DNA of 7,015 bases from Gammaproteobacteria bacterium (lineage in GTDB: Bacteria > Pseudomonadota > Gammaproteobacteria > Arenicellales > Spongiicolonaceae): contig RKSH01000169.1 in the NCBI GenBank assembly GCA_007570945.1, positions 1 to 7,015 on the forward strand. The letters are read 5' to 3'. Under the pieces are notes generated by a model, which made no database searches, was not told where the DNA came from, and worked only from the letters and a program-made list of their open reading frames with translations. The position numbers were made by a program, and so were the translations under genes. Positions 1 through 6,191 of the stretch are shown here, one piece after another (the stretch's first letter is position 1; each line of letters opens with the position of its first letter).

Positions 1-1608
1 ACCCACACCGCCGATGTTGTGTTTTCCTACAACACCGACGACGCGGCCGGCACCTTGACCCTCGCCCCCGGCGTGAACAGCGGCATGCTGACCATCACCG
101 CCACCAACGATGCGCTGGCCGAGAGCGCCGAGACTTTCACCGTCGACGCCGACACGCTCACCGCCACCACCGCCGGCGCCATCACCATCGCCGCGCCGCA
201 GATGTTCACCATCACCGCCAACGACGACATCACGGTCACCGTCGCGGCCGATGCGGCCCGAACGGTCACCGGCCGCGCCGCAAACTTCACCGTGAACTTA
301 AGCAACGCCTCCATGGCCGCGGTCACGGTCACTTACGACACCAGCGGCGTGGTCACCGCGGCCGGCGGCACGGCGGCCATCCCCGCCGGGCAAACCTCCG
401 CCGGCATCGCCGTGGCCGTGCCGGCGGATGCCGTCGCCGAAGGCGAAACCGGGATGCTGGCCGTCACCTTGACCGGCGTCACCGTGGCCCCCGGCGGCGG
501 CATGGCCATGTTGGGCGCGCCGGCCGGCGCAACAATGACCATCATCGGCGACAACGCCGCCGACCGCGCCGCGCGGGTTGCGCCGGCCACCGTCGCCGTC
601 GCCAAGGGCATCGGCAAACTCGCCGCGCACGCCATCGGCGCACGGTTGAACTTCACCGGCGGCAACGCGCTCAGCATCGCCGGCCACAGCACCGCTTCCA
701 CCGAGGCCGTTGTCGCCTGGGCCGTGCCGTTTCTCCAAACCGGCCGCCGCCCGACAATGGAGGGACTCTTGCGCCAGTTCGGTTTTGCTTTCAGCGTCGG
801 CGGCGGCGGCCTCAATTTTTGGGGCGGCGGCGATTACACCTCCACCAAAGGCGACCATGACGGCGTCACCTACGACGGCGACCTCAGCGCGTTGCACTTC
901 GGCGTGGACACAAGCTGGAATAACGGTCTGCTCGGCGTGGCGATTTCCAGAAGCGGCGGCGACACCAAATTCACCGCCGCCGGCATGAACAGCATGCTGG
1001 AAACCTCTGTTGCCAGCGTGCACCCGTATCTCACGCGCCAATTCAACAAAACCAAACTGTGGGCCACCGTCGGCTGGGGCGTTGGCGACGCTGATGTGAA
1101 AGAGCCCGGCGCCCTTGTCCTTGCGACCGATATCACCGTCACCACCGCCGCTCTCGGCATTACGTACGAGCACGATGCGCCAGCCGCCACCATCGCCGCC
1201 CGCTTAGGCGCGTTCTACAGCCGCTCCGAGTTGGACGCCGCCGAGTCGGCCGGCCGCCGCTTGCCAAAAGTCACCGCCGACTCGCTGCGGCTGAACGCCG
1301 GCGCCGAACTAAGCCGGCGATTCGCCATTGGCCTGCGGCCGTTCCTGAGCTTGAACCACCGCCGCGACTCCGGCGATGGCGACACCGGCGGGGCCAGCGA
1401 CTTGGGCGGCGGCGTGGAATGGCACTCACCGGCCGCAACCCTGCGCCTGGCGGCCGCCAAATCCGTCACCGCCGACGGCCCCGAGGAACAGCGCCTCGAC
1501 TTCACCGTACACAAAACCGCCGGCCGGCTGAGCATCAACCTAAACCTCACCGCCGACTCCGCCGGCCTCAACACCGCCAACCTCCTCGGCGGCGAATGGC
1601 GGTTCTAG
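1..1608 (+). CDS. Calx-beta-repeat autotransporter-like outer-membrane protein, 3' part
   Basis: The frame is open from the first base, so the N-terminus (signal peptide and most of any passenger) is missing; 535 residues remain. Residues 1-76 look like the end of one Calx-beta-like repeat (strand-rich, Thr/Ala-rich, closing with FTITANDD). Residues 77-185 look like a second, with the typical IPAGQ...AEGET pattern and closing MTIIGDNA. From about 265 to the end the protein resembles an autotransporter beta-barrel: WGGGDYTS, DGVTYDGDLSALHFGVD, LLGVAISRSGGDTKF, VHPYLTR and LWATVGWG are alternating amphipathic strands, and it ends EWRF. A C-terminal Phe is the usual signal for outer-membrane assembly by BAM. 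No cysteine is visible, as is common in exported proteins. The inferred role is a cell-surface or adhesion protein anchored in the outer membrane. The substrate or ligand is unknown. The barrel call is firmer than the exact family. Confidence 0.8.
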   Translation, partial: THTADVVFSYNTDDAAGTLTLAPGVNSGMLTITATNDALAESAETFTVDADTLTATTAGAITIAAPQMFTITANDDITVTVAADAARTVTGRAANFTVNLSNASMAAVTVTYDTSGVVTAAGGTAAIPAGQTSAGIAVAVPADAVAEGETGMLAVTLTGVTVAPGGGMAMLGAPAGATMTIIGDNAADRAARVAPATVAVAKGIGKLAAHAIGARLNFTGGNALSIAGHSTASTEAVVAWAVPFLQTGRRPTMEGLLRQFGFAFSVGGGGLNFWGGGDYTSTKGDHDGVTYDGDLSALHFGVDTSWNNGLLGVAISRSGGDTKFTAAGMNSMLETSVASVHPYLTRQFNKTKLWATVGWGVGDADVKEPGALVLATDITVTTAALGITYEHDAPAATIAARLGAFYSRSELDAAESAGRRLPKVTADSLRLNAGAELSRRFAIGLRPFLSLNHRRDSGDGDTGGASDLGGGVEWHSPAATLRLAAAKSVTADGPEEQRLDFTVHKTAGRLSINLNLTADSAGLNTANLLGGEWRF

Positions 1609-1800
1609 GCTATCTGTCCGCCCGCAGCCGCTGTTGCAGTATGTGCAACGTTGTGCCCTGGTATTTCCATCTTGTGCTGCCGGTGATTCTGTGATTGTCG
1701 CCGGTTGTCCGGCTCTGTGCCAGCCGCGCGGCGGCGTGGATGGACATTATTTTTCCGCCGTATTCAACCCTCCCGCCGGCAGCCACTTTTTATTATCCGG
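1609..1800. other. Non-coding stretch after the autotransporter gene
   Basis: This is the left half of the gap between two convergent genes. I see no convincing gene here; the short open frames lack family resemblance and a ribosome-binding site. The stretch is more T-rich towards its right end than the surrounding DNA. It contains the hairpins listed separately and a GC-rich palindrome (GCCGCGCGGC at 1723-1732). It may only carry transcription-end signals. Confidence 0.5.
1633..1649 (+). terminator. Hairpin 24 nt after the autotransporter stop
   Basis: GTTGCA at 1633-1638 and TGCAAC at 1644-1649 form a perfect 6-bp stem with a 5-nt loop, shortly after the stop codon. There is no T-run after it, so it is at best a weak or factor-assisted terminator or an mRNA 3'-end stabiliser. 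Confidence 0.25.
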
Positions 1801-1817
1801 TTATAGCCGTATTTTTT
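1798..1817 (+). terminator. Short stem followed by a T-run
   Basis: CGG at 1798-1800 and CCG at 1807-1809 form a short stem, extendable by a T-G wobble. The T-rich TATTTTTT tract ends at 1817. A T-tract just after a hairpin is the form of an intrinsic terminator for plus-strand transcripts, but this stem is very short. It could end read-through from the autotransporter gene. Confidence 0.25.
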
Positions 1818-1899
1818 CCCGGCCGTGTTTGTGATAATGATAAACGCCGCCGTGGATGCCAACGCGCCGGGATTCTTTAATGTAAACCCGGTAGGCCAC
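1801..1899 (-). CDS. Micro-ORF B, His-rich 32-aa peptide; member of a local repeat pair
   Basis: A 32-codon frame starts at GTG (1899) and stops at TAA (1801-1803). An AAAGGA Shine-Dalgarno-like sequence lies about 8 nt before the GTG. The peptide begins VAYRVYIKESRRVGIH and then has a His/Tyr-rich segment with His at 16, 21, 23 and 25 (HYHKHG), followed by a basic tail. It shares 12 of 25 positions with the start of micro-ORF A on the same strand (VAYxxYIxxSxRVxIH, then Y and K). Its start lies two bases after the stop of micro-ORF A. I do not recognise the family. The His cluster could bind metal, but that is speculation. It may be a real small protein, a decayed domain of a longer protein, or part of a genomic repeat. 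Confidence 0.35.
   Translation of the reverse strand: MAYRVYIKESRRVGIHGGVYHYHKHGREKIRL
1879..1899 (-). repeat. Imperfect direct repeat, copy B
   Basis: This 21-nt unit matches the one at 2100-2120 at 17 of 21 positions, and all four differences are transitions. Read on the minus strand it encodes VAYRVYI. The similarity continues more weakly at protein level for about 18 further residues. The two units lie 221 nt apart. Confidence 0.7.
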
Positions 1900-1901
1900 A
1901 G

Positions 1902-2126
1902 TTAGTTTCCTTTCTTACGGTAAAAGCCACGGGCTTCGTGCTCGGCATCGCCGAGCCATACAAGTCCGGCGCGCCCGGCACCGCCACCGCCAACCGACTC
2001 GATGCCGCAGGCCAGGATGATGGGGGGAAACGAAGTCATGCTAGCCCTTTTATAGTAGCGGCAACCGTCAGTGTGAATACTGACACGGTAAGAGGCGCCA
2101 ATGTAAATCCAATAAGCCACGGTCAC
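1902..2126 (-). CDS. Micro-ORF A, 74-aa hypothetical protein directly after atpF
   Basis: The frame opens with GTG (2126), one base after the atpF stop codon, and ends at TAA (1902-1904). A second in-frame GTG at 2120 aligns with the start of micro-ORF B. An AAGGTG sequence just upstream could serve as ribosome-binding site for it. Residues 3-26 contain the shared motif (VAYWIYIGASYRVSIH) followed by TDGCRYYKR, with one His and one Cys. A later ACG at 43-45 and a Gly-rich stretch are followed by a basic tail ending RKKGN. The HxxxCRYY and ACG spacing loosely recalls small Cys/His-rich bacterial proteins, but I cannot assign a family. Being adjacent to atpF it could be transcribed with the F0 genes. 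It is not atpH: it lacks the length and helical character of the delta subunit. Confidence 0.4.
   Translation of the reverse strand: MTVAYWIYIGASYRVSIHTDGCRYYKRASMTSFPPIILACGIESVGGGGAGRAGLVWLGDAEHEARGFYRKKGN
1922..1956 (-). terminator. Two-hairpin terminator candidate for minus-strand transcripts
   Basis: In minus-strand order, a perfect 7-bp stem with a 3-nt loop (GCTCGGC-GAT-GCCGAGC, 1940-1956) is followed by a 5-bp stem AAGCC-CGT-GGCTT that runs into TTTT (1936-1922). A GC hairpin and then a T-tract could end transcripts from the atpBEF operon. The element lies inside the 3' part of micro-ORF A, and the T-run is short. Confidence 0.35.
2067..2084. other. Inverted repeat inside micro-ORF A
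   Basis: GTCAGT (2067-2072) and ACTGAC (2079-2084) form a perfect 6-bp stem with a 6-nt loop, extendable by two G-C pairs across a bulge. It lies about 45 nt beyond the atpF stop on the minus strand. There is no T-run. It could stabilise the atp mRNA 3' end or be chance; the corresponding part of copy B does not form it. Confidence 0.3.
2100..2120 (-). repeat. Imperfect direct repeat, copy A
   Basis: This is the partner of the unit at 1879-1899. On the minus strand it encodes VAYWIYI. Two of the four base differences are synonymous (GCC/GCT, TAC/TAT), one changes Val to Ile, and one changes Arg to Trp. This suggests coding divergence rather than a non-coding repeat. The unit ends 8 nt from the atpF stop codon. 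Confidence 0.7.
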
Positions 2127-2127
2127 C

Positions 2128-2598
2128 TTACAACCGCCCCGCCAACTCCCCTAACATTTCCTCATGCGCTCCCGCATCCACTTCGCGCCGCAGGATTTGC
2201 GCGGCGCCGGCGGCGGCCAGGGCGGCCACTTCGGCGCGGAGTTTTTCGCGGGCGCGGTTGGTTTGTTGTTCCACCTCGGCCTGGGCCGATTGGAGCAGGC
2301 GCTCGCCCTCGGTGCGGGCCTCGGTTTTGGCGGCTTCCACGATTTCGGCGCCGCGGGTTTCGGCGCTGGCGATAATCTCGGCGGCGCGGCCGCGGGCCTC
2401 ATCGAGCACCTCCCCGGTGCGCGACTCGGCATCGGCCTTGGCGCGCTTGCCTGCCTCGGCGGCGGCCAGGCCGTCGGCGATGCGGGTTTTGCGTTCCTCC
2501 AGCGCGTTCATGATGGGCGGCCAGACAAACTTCATGCAAAACCAGACAAACACCGCAAAGGTGATGGTCTGGCCAATCAGCGTCAGGTTGATGTTCAT
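2128..2598 (-). CDS. atpF: ATP synthase F0 subunit b
   Basis: Subunit b forms the peripheral stalk, as a dimer, that holds the F1 head still against the rotor in the inner membrane. The protein has 156 residues, the same as E. coli b. It begins MNINLTLIGQTITFAVF, a membrane helix at roughly residues 5-27 ending in the conserved KFVWPPIM turn. It continues with ERKTRIADGLAAAE and a long charged Ala/Glu/Arg-rich coiled coil (about 35-140). It ends with the GAAQILRREVDAGAHEEML region that contacts the delta subunit. It starts 13 nt after the atpE stop, with only a weak ribosome-binding site, so translational coupling is likely. No atpF' duplicate is present. No delta subunit (atpH) follows, which is unusual for this gammaproteobacterial-type protein. 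Confidence 0.97.
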   Translation of the reverse strand: MNINLTLIGQTITFAVFVWFCMKFVWPPIMNALEERKTRIADGLAAAEAGKRAKADAESRTGEVLDEARGRAAEIIASAETRGAEIVEAAKTEARTEGERLLQSAQAEVEQQTNRAREKLRAEVAALAAAGAAQILRREVDAGAHEEMLGELAGRL

Positions 2599-2611
2599 CA
2601 GCGCGCCCGGG

Positions 2612-2842
2612 TTAAATCACCGCGAACAGAATGTACAGCGCGATGGCGACGCCGATGATGGGGATGGCGTCCACCAGGCCCATGACGATGAAGAATTGCG
2701 TGCGCAGCATGGGCAGCAACTCCGGCTGGCGCGCGATGCCTTCGAGAAAGCGCGCGCCGAGAATGGCGACGCCGATGGCGACGCCGAAACCGGCCAGCCC
2801 GAGCAGGACGGCGCCGGCGACATAAAGCAGTGCTTGTTCCAT
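2612..2842 (-). CDS. atpE: ATP synthase F0 subunit c
   Basis: Subunit c is the proteolipid that forms the rotating ring and carries protons through the membrane. The 76-residue hairpin has two membrane helices (about 5-30 and 50-75) joined by the polar loop ARQPE (37-41), which contacts the F1 stalk. The Gly-rich first helix (GFGVAIGVAILGA) allows ring packing. The ion-carrying carboxylate is Asp58 in MGLVDAIP. Using Asp rather than Glu, and lacking the usual sodium-ligand pattern, it should be a proton-type ring. A clear AGGAG ribosome-binding site lies 7 nt before the ATG, stronger than for its neighbours. This fits the high copy number of c needed per complex. It is 37 nt downstream of atpB. 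Confidence 0.97.
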   Translation of the reverse strand: MEQALLYVAGAVLLGLAGFGVAIGVAILGARFLEGIARQPELLPMLRTQFFIVMGLVDAIPIIGVAIALYILFAVI

Positions 2843-2879
2843 TTTGGTCTCCTGTGGTTTGGGTTGGGAAGGTGAGGGT

Positions 2880-3740
2880 TTAATGTTTCTGGTGCGCCAT
2901 CTCCAGATAGACGACGGTGAGCGTCATGAAAATGAACGCCTGCAGCAGCACAATCAGAACGTGAAACATCGCCCAGGCCCACTGCAGCGCGCCGCCGAAG
3001 ATGCCGAGCGCCCAGCCGCCGCTGTACAGCAGCGCAATCAGAATAAAAATCATTTCGCCGGCAAACAGGTTGCCGAACAGCCGCAGCGACAGCGACACCG
3101 GCTTGGCCAGCAGGCTGATGCCCTCGATGAACAGGTTCACCGGCATCAGCATCACTTTCAGCGCCACGTTCTTCGCCTCAAACGGCTGCATGGTGAGTTC
3201 AGCCGCGAAACCAACCGGGCCCTTCACCTTAATGCTGTAGAAGACCACCAATCCGAAGACTCCGAGCGCCATGGCGAAAGTGGCGTTGGGGTCGGTGGTG
3301 GGCACCACTTTCATATACTCAATGCCCATGAGCGTCGCCAAATGCGGCAGCCAGTCCACCGGCACCAGGTCCATCATGTTCATCAGCAGAATCCACACGA
3401 ACAGCGTCAGGGCCAGCGGCGCCACCAGGTCGTTTTTGCCGGTGAACGAGCCGCGCACGTTGTCGTTGACGAAGTCCACCACCCACTCAATGAAGTTCTG
3501 CAAGCCCCCCGGCGTTTCCACTGACGCCCGCACCGCCACCCGCTGGAACACCAGCAGAAATGCAATGCCCAGCAGCGCCGACCAGAACAGCGTGTCCAGA
3601 TGCACCGCCATAAACCCCATCTCCCGCGCCTCGTCGGCGCCGTGCGCAATCCCCCAACTCCCGTCGGCATGGCGGCCGAAAGTGAGGTTCTGCAGGTGGT
3701 GCTTGATGTATTCCGAGGGGGTTGGATTGGGCGATGCCAT
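2880..3740 (-). CDS. atpB: ATP synthase F0 subunit a
   Basis: Subunit a provides the proton half-channels beside the c-ring in the inner membrane. The 286 residues start MASPNPTPSEYIKHHLQNL, which parallels the E. coli N-terminus. For that reason I chose the ATG at 3740 over an upstream in-frame ATG at 3785. Hydrophobic helices lie near 50-66, 105-125, 155-172, 200-215, 225-250 and 256-280. The essential Arg is R220 in PVSLSLRLFGN, followed by E229 in AGEMIFI. The C-terminal LLQAFIFMTLTVVYLEMA is typical. It is about 15 residues longer than E. coli a, mainly in the periplasmic N-terminal segment. It is the first gene of the operon. There is no atpI before it: the next gene upstream diverges. 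No Shine-Dalgarno is evident before the ATG. Confidence 0.96.
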   Translation of the reverse strand: MASPNPTPSEYIKHHLQNLTFGRHADGSWGIAHGADEAREMGFMAVHLDTLFWSALLGIAFLLVFQRVAVRASVETPGGLQNFIEWVVDFVNDNVRGSFTGKNDLVAPLALTLFVWILLMNMMDLVPVDWLPHLATLMGIEYMKVVPTTDPNATFAMALGVFGLVVFYSIKVKGPVGFAAELTMQPFEAKNVALKVMLMPVNLFIEGISLLAKPVSLSLRLFGNLFAGEMIFILIALLYSGGWALGIFGGALQWAWAMFHVLIVLLQAFIFMTLTVVYLEMAHQKH

Positions 3741-3747
3741 GGGCGGG

Positions 3748-3753
3748 AATATA
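3748..3753 (-). promoter_or_regulatory. -10-like hexamer for atpB
   Basis: On the minus strand TATATT lies 7 nt before the atpB ATG, preceded directly by TG. No good -35 hexamer stands at 16-18 nt. If used, transcription would start at or next to the A of the ATG, giving a leaderless mRNA, which fits the absence of a Shine-Dalgarno. Confidence 0.35.
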
Positions 3754-3875
3754 CACGAAATGGGCGGGGGAAAGGAAACCGCCACCGGTGGCGGCCGGCG
3801 GCGGTGGTCCGGAGTACGGAAATGATGGCTGCAGGTGCGAAAACGGTGGATTCACCCCCGCCCCTGCCGCTCCGT

Positions 3876-3881
3876 TATGAT
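3876..3881 (+). promoter_or_regulatory. -10-like hexamer for the hydrolase operon
   Basis: TATGAT (5 of 6 to the sigma-70 consensus) lies 6 nt before the ATG at 3888. TTCACC at 3851-3856 matches four of six -35 positions, but the 19-nt spacer is long. Start of transcription would fall about at the ATG, again suggesting a leaderless transcript. The hexamer could also be chance. Confidence 0.3.
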
Positions 3882-3887
3882 GAAGCC

Positions 3888-4697
3888 ATGAACCCGGCGG
3901 AACAAACCGTCAGCGGCACCGCGCATGAGTTGCACGGCCCCGCCGGCGCGCCGGTGGTTGTGTTGGTGCATGGCCTGGGACTGAACCGGCGCATGTGGAA
4001 TGCTTTCACCTTGGCGTTGTCGCGCCGTTACCGGGTGCTGGCCTACGACCTGTTTGGCCATGGCGGCAGCGCGCCGCCGCCGGGGGCGGTTTCGCTTTCC
4101 ATGTTTTCATTGCAACTGCGCGCATTGCTGGATGCGCATGGCGTGGAACGATGCGCCGTGGCCGGTTTTTCCCTGGGCGGGATGATTAACCGCCGTTTTG
4201 CCAGGGACTTTCCCGAAAGCGTCACCGCCCTGGCGATTTTCAACTCGCCCCACAAGCGCAGCGCGCGGGAGCAAAAATTGGTTGAACAGCGCGCCGCCCG
4301 CACTGCAGAAAACATGGCGGCGGCCCTGGACGAGACCATGGCGCGCTGGTTCACGCCGGAATTTCGCGCGGCGCAACCGCAAAGCATCGCGCAGGTGCGG
4401 CGGTGGGTGAGGGCGAACGACCCGGCGGTTTATGCCGGGTGCCGCCGGCTGCTGGTTGACGGCGTCGCCGAACTCACCTCCCAGGTCCACTGCAGCGCGC
4501 CGCCGTTTTCACATCCGGCCCTGGTCATGACATGTGAAAACGACGTCGGCAGCACGCCGGCCATGTCAAAGGCAATCGCCGCCGAAATCCCCGGCGCGCA
4601 GGTTTTCATCGTCCCCGGTTTGCGGCACCTGGGGCTGGTGGAGCGGCCGGCGGAATTCATTAAGCCGCTGTTGCAATTTCTCGGCCGCGCGGTGTAA
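3888..4697 (+). CDS. Alpha/beta-fold hydrolase (enol-lactonase/esterase-like)
   Basis: This is a 269-residue single-domain alpha/beta hydrolase, a cytosolic enzyme that cleaves esters, lactones or related bonds. The oxyanion-hole motif is HGLG (28-31). The nucleophile is S95 in GFSLGG, the likely acid is D219 in CENDVGSTP, and the base is H247 in LRHLGLVE. So the full Ser-Asp-His triad is present. The cap helices (about 125-200) are Arg/Ala-rich. Overall shape and length match PcaD-like 3-oxoadipate enol-lactonases and RutD-like hydrolases, but no specific substrate can be read. The ATG at 3888 is chosen because upstream codons in frame give a Pro-rich, non-homologous extension. It is the first gene of a three-gene operon and sits divergent from atpB. 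No signal peptide is visible. Confidence 0.92.
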   Translation: MNPAEQTVSGTAHELHGPAGAPVVVLVHGLGLNRRMWNAFTLALSRRYRVLAYDLFGHGGSAPPPGAVSLSMFSLQLRALLDAHGVERCAVAGFSLGGMINRRFARDFPESVTALAIFNSPHKRSAREQKLVEQRAARTAENMAAALDETMARWFTPEFRAAQPQSIAQVRRWVRANDPAVYAGCRRLLVDGVAELTSQVHCSAPPFSHPALVMTCENDVGSTPAMSKAIAAEIPGAQVFIVPGLRHLGLVERPAEFIKPLLQFLGRAV

Positions 4698-4707
4698 AAA
4701 GATTTCC

Positions 4708-6189
4708 GTGACCGAGATTTCAAACTATCAAATGCTCATCAACGGCGCGTGGGTGGATGCGTCCGATGGGCGGATGTTTGACAGCATCAACCCCGCCACC
4801 GGCCGGGTGTGGGCGAGGATTCCCGAGGCGACTGAGGCGGATGTGGACCAGGCGGTGCGGTCGGCCGAGCAGGCTTTCCGCCACGGACCGTGGGCGGCGA
4901 TGACCGCCACTGGGCGCGGCCACCGGTTGCGCCGGCTGGCGGATTTGTTGGTGGAAAAATCGCGGGAACTGGGCGCCGTGGAGGCCGCCGACACCGGCAA
5001 ACTGTACAAAGAGACCCGGTGGCAGGCGAAATACATCGCCGAGTTTTTTTATTTCTACGCCGGTTGCGCCGACAAGGTGAGCGGTGAAACGCTGCCCATC
5101 GACAAGCCCGACCTTTTCGTGTTTAGCAACCGTGAACCGCTCGGCGTGGTGGCGGCGGTGGTGCCGTGGAACTCGCAGCTGTTTCTCAGCGCGGTCAAAA
5201 TCGGCCCGGCATTGGCGGCGGGCAACACCGTGGTTCTGAAAGCCTCCGAGCATGCCTCGGCGGCGATTCTGGAGTTCGGGCGACTGGCGGAGCAGGCCGG
5301 GATTCCGCCGGGCGTGCTCAACATCGTCACCGGCCACGGCGAGCCATGCGGCCGGGCCCTCACCTCCCATCCGCTGGTGGCGCGCATTTCCTTCACCGGC
5401 GGCCCTGCCGCGGCGCGGCAGGTGGTGCAAAACGCGGCGAATAATTTTGCCCAGGTGTCGCTGGAGTTGGGCGGCAAGTCGCCGGTGGTTGTGTTTGACG
5501 ATGTGGACATTGGCGGCGCGGTGAACGGCGCCCTTGGGGCGATATTCGGCGCCTCCGGGCAAAGTTGCGTCGCCGGCTCGCGGCTGTATCTGCATGAAAA
5601 AATCGCCGACGATTTCATGGCGCAAATGGCCGCGCAGGCGAAAAATATTCTGCTCGGCGACCCGCTTGATGAAAAGACCGAGATGGGCCCGCTGTGCACA
5701 AAGGCGCAACTGGAAAAGATTGAACGCGAAGTCGCGCACGCGCAAACCGAGGGCGGCAGGTTGCTGTGCGGCGGCAAGCGCCCGGAAAATCTCCCCGGGT
5801 TGTTTTATGAACCCACCATCGTGGAATGCCCACGGCAGGACATGCGCATTGTGGACACCGAGTTGTTCGGGCCGGTGCTCAGCGTCCTGAGATTTAAGGA
5901 CGAGGCCGACGCGGTGCGCCTGGCAAACGACACCGCGCACGGACTCGCCGCCGGCATCTTCACCCGCGACGGCGCCCGCTCCTTGCGCATGGCGCAAGCG
6001 GTGAGGGCGGGCATTGTCTGGGTGAACACCTACCGCGCGGTGTCGCCCATCGCCGAGTTCGGCGGCGTGAAAAACTCCGGCCACGGGCGCGAAAGCGGTT
6101 TTCAGGCGATGCTGGATTACACTCGCCCGAAGACGGTTTGGGTCAACACCTCGGCCGCGCCCCTCGGCGGCCAGTTTGTGATTCGGTAG
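4708..6189 (+). CDS. NAD-type aldehyde dehydrogenase
   Basis: This cytosolic enzyme oxidises an aldehyde to the acid with NAD(P)+. The 493 residues have the family's usual length and motifs in order: PWN with N155, LKASE with K178 and E181 (the Glu that favours NAD+ over NADP+), FTGG (229-232), LELGGKSP with general base E253, GQSC with nucleophile C287, ELFGPV with E385, and FGGVKNSGHGRE (451-462). All catalytic residues are intact. The GTG at 4708 (reading MTEISNYQMLING) is preferred because it lies 10 nt after the hydrolase stop; the ATG at 4732 is an alternative, and neither has a strong ribosome-binding site. It is flanked by the hydrolase and a flavin monooxygenase gene, so its aldehyde is probably an intermediate of the same pathway. 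The exact substrate is unknown. Confidence 0.95.
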   Translation: MTEISNYQMLINGAWVDASDGRMFDSINPATGRVWARIPEATEADVDQAVRSAEQAFRHGPWAAMTATGRGHRLRRLADLLVEKSRELGAVEAADTGKLYKETRWQAKYIAEFFYFYAGCADKVSGETLPIDKPDLFVFSNREPLGVVAAVVPWNSQLFLSAVKIGPALAAGNTVVLKASEHASAAILEFGRLAEQAGIPPGVLNIVTGHGEPCGRALTSHPLVARISFTGGPAAARQVVQNAANNFAQVSLELGGKSPVVVFDDVDIGGAVNGALGAIFGASGQSCVAGSRLYLHEKIADDFMAQMAAQAKNILLGDPLDEKTEMGPLCTKAQLEKIEREVAHAQTEGGRLLCGGKRPENLPGLFYEPTIVECPRQDMRIVDTELFGPVLSVLRFKDEADAVRLANDTAHGLAAGIFTRDGARSLRMAQAVRAGIVWVNTYRAVSPIAEFGGVKNSGHGRESGFQAMLDYTRPKTVWVNTSAAPLGGQFVIR

Positions 6190-6191
6190 TC

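Noticed and set aside
298..1173. Long minus-strand open frame (291 codons) opposite the autotransporter gene
   Set aside because: It is Gly/Ala/His-rich with no recognisable family and lies antisense to a strand-rich protein with clear barrel features. Long antisense frames are expected in GC-rich coding DNA.
1679..1705. Inverted repeat GCCGGTGA / TCGCCGGT
   Set aside because: The stem needs two wobble pairs and has an 11-nt loop with no T-run, so it is too weak to call.
1830..1838. Extended -10-like TGTGATAAT on the plus strand
   Set aside because: There is no -35 at proper spacing and no credible plus-strand gene downstream before the convergent atp operon.
2034..2056. TATAAAA followed by AGGG and an internal ATG (2039) on the minus strand within micro-ORF A
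   Set aside because: It could be a promoter and start for a shorter product, but there is no -35 check or homology to favour it, and it lies in the region better explained by the repeat motif.
1938..2375. Plus-strand open frame of 145 codons crossing from the gap into atpF
   Set aside because: More than half lies antisense to atpF and turns into Arg/Pro-rich shadow sequence. It shows no family resemblance.
2844..3524. Plus-strand open frame of 226 codons opposite atpB
   Set aside because: It is His/Gln/Arg-rich low-complexity sequence antisense to an unmistakable atpB.
3741..3785. N-terminal extension of atpB by 15 residues to an upstream ATG at 3785
   Set aside because: The MASPNPTPSEYI start matches the known N-terminus of gammaproteobacterial subunit a; the extension (MAVSFPPPIS) has no counterpart.
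4720..6084. Minus-strand open frame of 454 codons opposite the aldehyde dehydrogenase
   Set aside because: It is antisense to an intact aldehyde dehydrogenase with all catalytic motifs, and its composition (Arg/His/Gly/Ala) is that of a shadow frame.
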